NCBI GenBank assembly: GCA_039111635.1
Contig: JBCAQO010000008.1
Location: 2,232,001 to 2,296,000 of the forward strand
Origin: Heterobasidion occidentale
Lineage: Eukaryota; Basidiomycota; Agaricomycetes; Russulales; Bondarzewiaceae
Direction of reading: 5' to 3'
DNA: 64,000 nucleotides
Position 1 is the first letter of the stretch; each line of letters opens with the position of its first letter. Positions 59,101 to 64,000 of this stretch are shown here, one piece after another. The notes under the pieces were generated by a model. The model was not told the DNA's origin, made no database searches, and was given only the letters and a program-made list of their open reading frames with translations. Made by a program: the position numbers and the translations under genes.

Positions 59101-62100
59101 TTTGGCTGAAATCTGCCCATTGCATGGCTTTGAGGTCCTTCGATTGAAGGGATTTCTGCATCTCATTGCTGCCCCAAAGCTTGACCTGATAGAGACAAAT
59201 AATGTTCTGCGTGACCTCGTGAATGCCAACCAGGTCTTCGTCCGCCGTTAAGCGCAGTCGTTCCATTTCTTTTAGAAGCGCGGCTCTGACAGTCGTGTCT
59301 ATGGATCGTGTATCACGTTCACGATAGACAGCTCGGAGAGCTTGGTACAATGCAGCACCAGAGTCATCCGTGCCTATCTTTTCTGGCAGGTCCCATGTTT
59401 CTGTACGCCAACCTAGATGGTAGCTCATGGCAGCGGATGCATGTACTCCTCCCATGGTATCGGATGCATGATGTTGGACACTGAGAGCTAAGTTGTCAAA
59501 GCCGAACGAATGAAGTGACTGTAGAACACCTTCTGCCTCATCCGGATCTCGGCTATTGGCCTCTAGAGCAGCGCCATGGAACTGAAATGCCTTTTCCCAT
59601 TGTTTTTCGTGATGAGCCGTTTCATCAAGAAATGATGAAAATCGCGGGCTTTAATACCATAGAAACTGTCCGGCTCCTCGATATGACTGTATATATCGAA
59701 CAGTATCCTCTCGGCGTCGTCGGCCTTGTTGACCAAAACTTCGCCCTGATACTCGACTGCTAGCTCGTGGAAGAGGAGAGCCGTCGTGTATGCTCTACAG
59801 GCAATCGCACTTTTGCTGAGCAAGATGAAATCTATATCGAGCCACTTGTCATATGCAAGGGCATCGCTAGAGTGTCCAGGACGGCATTGTCGCAGATGAA
59901 GAGCAACGTTCACCACAGCACGAAGAGACTGGACATCAGAATCTGTTGAAGAGAGGACGGACGTAAAATACCGGGAGAGAATTGTTTGACAGGACCTTCC
60001 ATCTGTCGTCGCCGCACTGGCCAGATCGCCGCGTAACAATGTGTGCGTAAGGATAGGTAAAGTCAGGCCTGCGAATGATGTGTCTGATTCTAGAATGACG
60101 GGGAGTTGTGAATAGAAAGGATTGCTGATACTGAGAACATCGCTGATCAGAGTAGCAACTGTGGAAACCCACGTCCGAAAATCTTTTGCTATATCAACAA
60201 AAGACGGCAATTCCAGGCTATCGATGGCGACCGCAGGTCTCTTTAGGGAGGGAAGTGGGCGTTTACGAAAGTAGTTCATTTCGTTGACATATTCAGAGGA
60301 CCAGAGCTGGAGATCTGGCAATTCTGTTGACGCTAAAGTCCTTAAAACACGATAGGCAGAATTGACTCGGGCCGGGTCATCAGAGTCCAGCATCAACAGT
60401 AACGCCTCTAGAATGGAGCGCTCAGAATCTGAGGGATCCACCATTGGCGCAGAATCCTTTGATACTTTTGTCCGAGAAATACATTGTCGTCGGTGATGCG
60501 TCACTTGAGCACTGAGGGGATTCGTTCCGAAGCTGTGAATCTGTCCCTTCTGCACCAGAAGCAAGATCGCAAAGGCATCAATATCGTCATCTTGGAGTTC
60601 GGGGGAAGGTGGGATGCAGTCTTTTAGTCGCCAGAAATCTATGCGAGAGAACTGCGCTGAAGGATACTGCTTGGTGATAGATAAGTCTCTAAATCTCCTG
60701 ACTACACGGAACTTGTTCGACGTGATACGGGGATCCGCAAGGACGGATGAGAGGCTGCTCAAAGAGACGTCTTGGTAGAGCAAGGCAAGGTCTGGTGTAA
60801 GTTTTCGTGGCCAGGCCGTCAAAGCGTTGATGACCTGGGGCTTGATGTGAGGCATCGTCGCGAGATATACAACTTGATACTCGAGCCATTGAAGTAAATC
60901 ATTGCCGATGCAAGAAGTGTTTATATCCGTACTCACGGAATAGTCGTGCGCCAAGCAACACGTGCGGATCAGAACATCTGGGAGACGTGAATCCTTGTCC
61001 GTACTCTTCAAGTACTGCGCAAAGGCCCACTGCAGAATGGACTGAGCCGCACGGGCAAGATCAATCTGTGTCAGCAATGAAGAAGCGCCATTAACTAGAG
61101 CATGAAGGAGTATGGGCTCTCGAAAGTGGCGATAGTGGCATGATATCCACAGGCACAAGGCGTTAAGACAACGTAGTTGCTCATTGACCAAGGGCGATTG
61201 TTGAATAGCTGCGAGTAGTTGATGCAGGACATGATACGAAGTCGCGGCTGACACGGCATCAGGGATTCGTGCTGCAAACCAATTCAATGTCAAAAGGACG
61301 CTCTTGGTTTCAAAAGCTGGCAGGTTCGGTCGATGGGCAAGGGTGTCATTATGAATCCGATGACGGGTCAGGTGTTGGAAGATTTCAGCAGCACGATCTG
61401 ACTGGTGTAGTCGCAGCTCCTGGACAATGCTACCATCTGGACTGCAATCTTGGTCGCCAAGAGTTCGCAGGATAGCGACAACGATGCCATCAACGTCTCT
61501 CTGCATCTGTTCGTCCAGCACTATGTCAGGATCCCAATGAGCGAGTTTTGCGATGAGGGAATGTTCCAGTGTATTTGAAAACGCATTCCCTCCAGACTCC
61601 ACAAGAGCTTCTACTGAACGAGTCAATTGGTAACCAACGAGATCCGCAAAGCACTCTCGGAAACCCTGTGTGACAGACTTGGAGACTGCTCTGCAATGAT
61701 TGGCAAAGAAGTGTTGTCCTTGAGCGACTTCTTCAGCATTGTCACCAGCAAGGATGTTTACCAAGGTAAAAGCACGAAAAGCAGCCTCGGCACAATCCCT
61801 CCGATCACGGTATCCCAAAACATGAGGGGAAAATCGCAAAAAGTCATGACCTCCTTTAAAGATGGAGTACGCGATTTGAGATATATAGATCTCAAAGAGT
61901 TCGGCGGTCCTCGATAAGCCCATCCGTTTGGAGACCCCGCCGAAGACTGCCTCGATATGAGAAGAATAGTCATCAGTGAAATTGCAAGTTTCCAACAAAT
62001 GCCAGTAAGGCCCTCTACGGACTGCTGAACTGACGACCATGATGTTGCCTAAGGTGATGAATCGAGTTAGCATATGCTCATACCTGAAAGCAGAACTTGG

Positions 62101-64000
62101 TCATCAGTTGGTATCCAGAGTATCATGAATAGAATACTTACTCGATGAGTTGCGTTGACAAATGACTGTGTATCTTGCCGTAGAGCTCCATCGAATCGCT
62201 GTCCTTGAAGCGCGAAAGGGTGAACAAACGAGCGTTGACATACGCAACCCGAAATCGTACACGAATATCTTCATCGATACTCATAGTAGGAAGCACAGTG
62301 GTCGGAACGACGCCCGGCTTGATTTCCTCGTCATTTTCGCCAGGATATGGTACAGACCAGACTAATTCCAATGGATCTTCAGCAAGATATCTGTCTAAAA
62401 AAGCAACTAGGGAGTCTCGAATTCTCCAAGATCGGATTTTGTTCGTTCTCAGAGTCTCCAGAAGCCAACGACACAGCGAGCGAGCGTGTTCACCTGCTTG
62501 TTCACTGACTACAGAATCCTGAGTCCACAAAGAAACAGTGGAATCCAGGAATTGTATAACCAGAAGCTGCAGCTTCTCGCTTCGTGAATAGGCATATTGA
62601 AGAAGCAATGATTCAAACTTGTCCAGGAAGTTGTCGAGGGCTGTGATGTTAAGATTCATAGTCCTTTGCCGCACATTGTTGAAATATGATGGACTTGCTA
62701 ATAAGAACTCGTCTGCATCACTATTCAAGATGAGCATAGTCAGTTCTTTATCTCTGGTTGGCTCTCCTGATGGCGACTGAAGGATTGGGCCGAGGGCTAG
62801 AAAGGACATGCAAACTGTGATGATATACTGAGCAGACGATGCTCCATGTGTTTGTCTGTGGGTTTCCGGAAAACTGGTGGCGGTGGGTAATGCTGTTCGA
62901 ATAGGCGCAAAGTCGTCTTCGTCGTTGATGTCCATCGGACGCAATGAGTTGTTATCACCCGTCAATTTGGACAGTGTAAACCGAAGCACATCCTTCATGA
63001 CAACCATAGCCTTCGCGAAAACATCTTGAACCTGATTGTATCGAGAAAATCAGTATCCAAGATCTCATAGATGATGTATGACAGACTGACATCCGAGCTG
63101 CGCCAGATTATTCGTTGCAACTCGCGTCGTGACATTGCCATTTGTCTCTGCTTCTGTTTCACGTTCGATGTCAATTCCTGCAGCACACTGTTTCGTATTC
63201 CAGTGCCTTGTACAGGCGATAGCAGCCCCTCCCAAACCGTATCATCCTCTCCTTCATCAGACGCAATCAAGGGTTCAAAGCCCGAGAGAACGACAGCCTT
63301 TTCCTCTAAGGTCCATCGCTGCATCGTTAGGAGGGGCGCAATATAGGCAACCAACTTGCAAGCGGTCTGCAATACACGTCTGTTCGACCAGATGCCGTTA
63401 AAACCCAGAAGAGACTCGAAAGACAGAGCAAGGATTGCGCAGTCTAAAAAGCGTCGAGCCTTTTCAGCACTCAAATGAACGCCTGTTTCTGGTAGACTCT
63501 CCCAGTCTAGAACAAGGGACTCTAAGAATTTCAGGAGAGCGGCGGAAACCTTCCTTTCACGACTGCCTGGCTGCGCAAGATCTGTAAATTTGTTGGCATT
63601 TGCTGGCGGTAGAGTAGGGGTGATTGACAGATTAGACTCCAATTTATAATGTCGATTAAAGGGGGGCAGTCGGGCGTGGAGCAGAAACCCACGGATAATG
63701 GCTGTCCGATGCTCGTCCTGCATCTCTTGTACGATAGCACATTCCGGTAAGATTGCCCGACAAATCAAACTGCTCCTCTTCGACAATCCGCAGATACTCT
63801 CCAGTAAGGTCATCATGTCGGCGACAGTGGGGTGAGTTAACTTGATCCTGATCCCATCCAGTGAGCTCCCACGAGCTATGCGCGTGACACCAAGGCTCCA
63901 GCTGTCGACCAGCCAACTGAGAACCTTTTCCTCCAGATGCATGCGATAGAGCCGCATGTCCTGAACAGCCACTTGAAGACACAATGCCATGAAGACGCAC
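56177..64000 (-). CDS. TEL1: TEL1/ATM-family checkpoint kinase, 5' end outside the window
   Basis: PI3K-like protein kinase that signals DNA double-strand breaks and maintains telomeres. The window holds the helical solenoid (63990 down to about 59600, including an 836-codon exon), the FAT domain (HEKQWEKAFQFHGAALEA, SYHLGWRTETWDLPEK, LQIALNSVTRAQNLELKGAS, IYDRYKQIKQVSKSSREYGD), the kinase (PKVTICCGSNGTKYKQLV, GDDDLRQDAVMEQVFDLVNV, HILGLGDRHTSNILMD, IDLGIAFEQ, GKLLPIPELVPFRMTPDMVD, GMGTSGTQGVFQRCAEETLR) and the FATC end (LSVEYTVNELLAEATDPANL, then ACMFIGWSPYW). The stop is at 56177-56179. The LPIPELVPFR block marks Tel1/ATM rather than ATR/Mec1. An intron (59-nt, donor GTCAGT) lies just above 63007. 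A frame change occurs near 59605-59616 in the FAT region without an intron. The gene continues beyond 64000. Confidence 0.92.

Noticed and set aside
59563..62073. Possible mobile element in the long intron-poor stretch
   Set aside because: It is a single large exon of TEL1 with helical solenoid sequence and no transposon features.

Overview
This is a nuclear segment of a filamentous basidiomycete, most likely an Agaricomycete. The genes are dense, and nearly all are split by many short GT-AG introns of about 45-70 nt. Several lineage-typical families are present: a DUF6534-type membrane protein, an opsin-related protein, MKT1, and an NB-ARC/TPR NLR with a HeLo/MLKL-like N-terminus. There are no bacterial operons, CRISPR arrays, rRNA genes or convincing tRNA genes. 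The species cannot be named from the sequence alone.

Layout, left to right: a 5'-truncated CPS1-type M20 vacuolar carboxypeptidase (3-2596 +); a DUF6534 seven-helix membrane protein (3634-5141 +); a coiled-coil gene relic (about 6102-6275); two unrecognised minus-strand genes (6699-7347, 8326-9966); ribosomal protein eL37 with micro-exons (10454-11173 -); an opsin-related protein without the retinal lysine (11823-12842 +); a VPS9-domain Rab5-type GEF (13069-16620 -); a coiled-coil hypothetical (17101-18002 +); a stand-alone Bud6/AIP3 N-terminal-like protein (18978-19540 +); an NTF2-like-domain protein (19969-21893 +); spliceosomal cyclophilin CWC27 (22259-24388 +); ER ubiquitin-conjugating enzyme UBC6 (24861-26251 +); and thymidylate kinase CDC8 (26500-27307 -).

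From about 27.3 to 35.5 kb there is almost no recognisable coding sequence. Its right half, about 32-37 kb, is very GC-rich and full of short hexanucleotide arrays with strong purine/pyrimidine strand bias. An acidic hypothetical gene (about 35.8-36.5 kb -) sits at its right edge. Then come MKT1 (37175-40786 -) with a 706-nt intron, coatomer epsilon SEC28 (43014-44148 -) divergent from the 9-1-1 clamp gene rad9 (44633-46550 +), a small hypothetical (46913-47128 -), the NLR (47803-51309 -), a STE20/PAK kinase (52717-55427 +), and most of the ATM-family checkpoint kinase TEL1 (56177 to beyond the right edge, -).

The genes are mostly unrelated housekeeping functions. The one functional theme is DNA damage and nucleotide supply: rad9 and TEL1 lie within about 10 kb of each other, and CDC8 is in the same window. 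A striking technical or evolutionary feature is a set of apparent single-base losses inside conserved coding sequence (SEC28, rad9, the NLR, STE20, TEL1 and the coiled-coil relic). All shift the reading frame in the same direction, which suggests consensus errors in the assembly more than independent pseudogenisation. All gene coordinates are hand-derived from homology and splice signals; inner exon borders are approximate unless stated.
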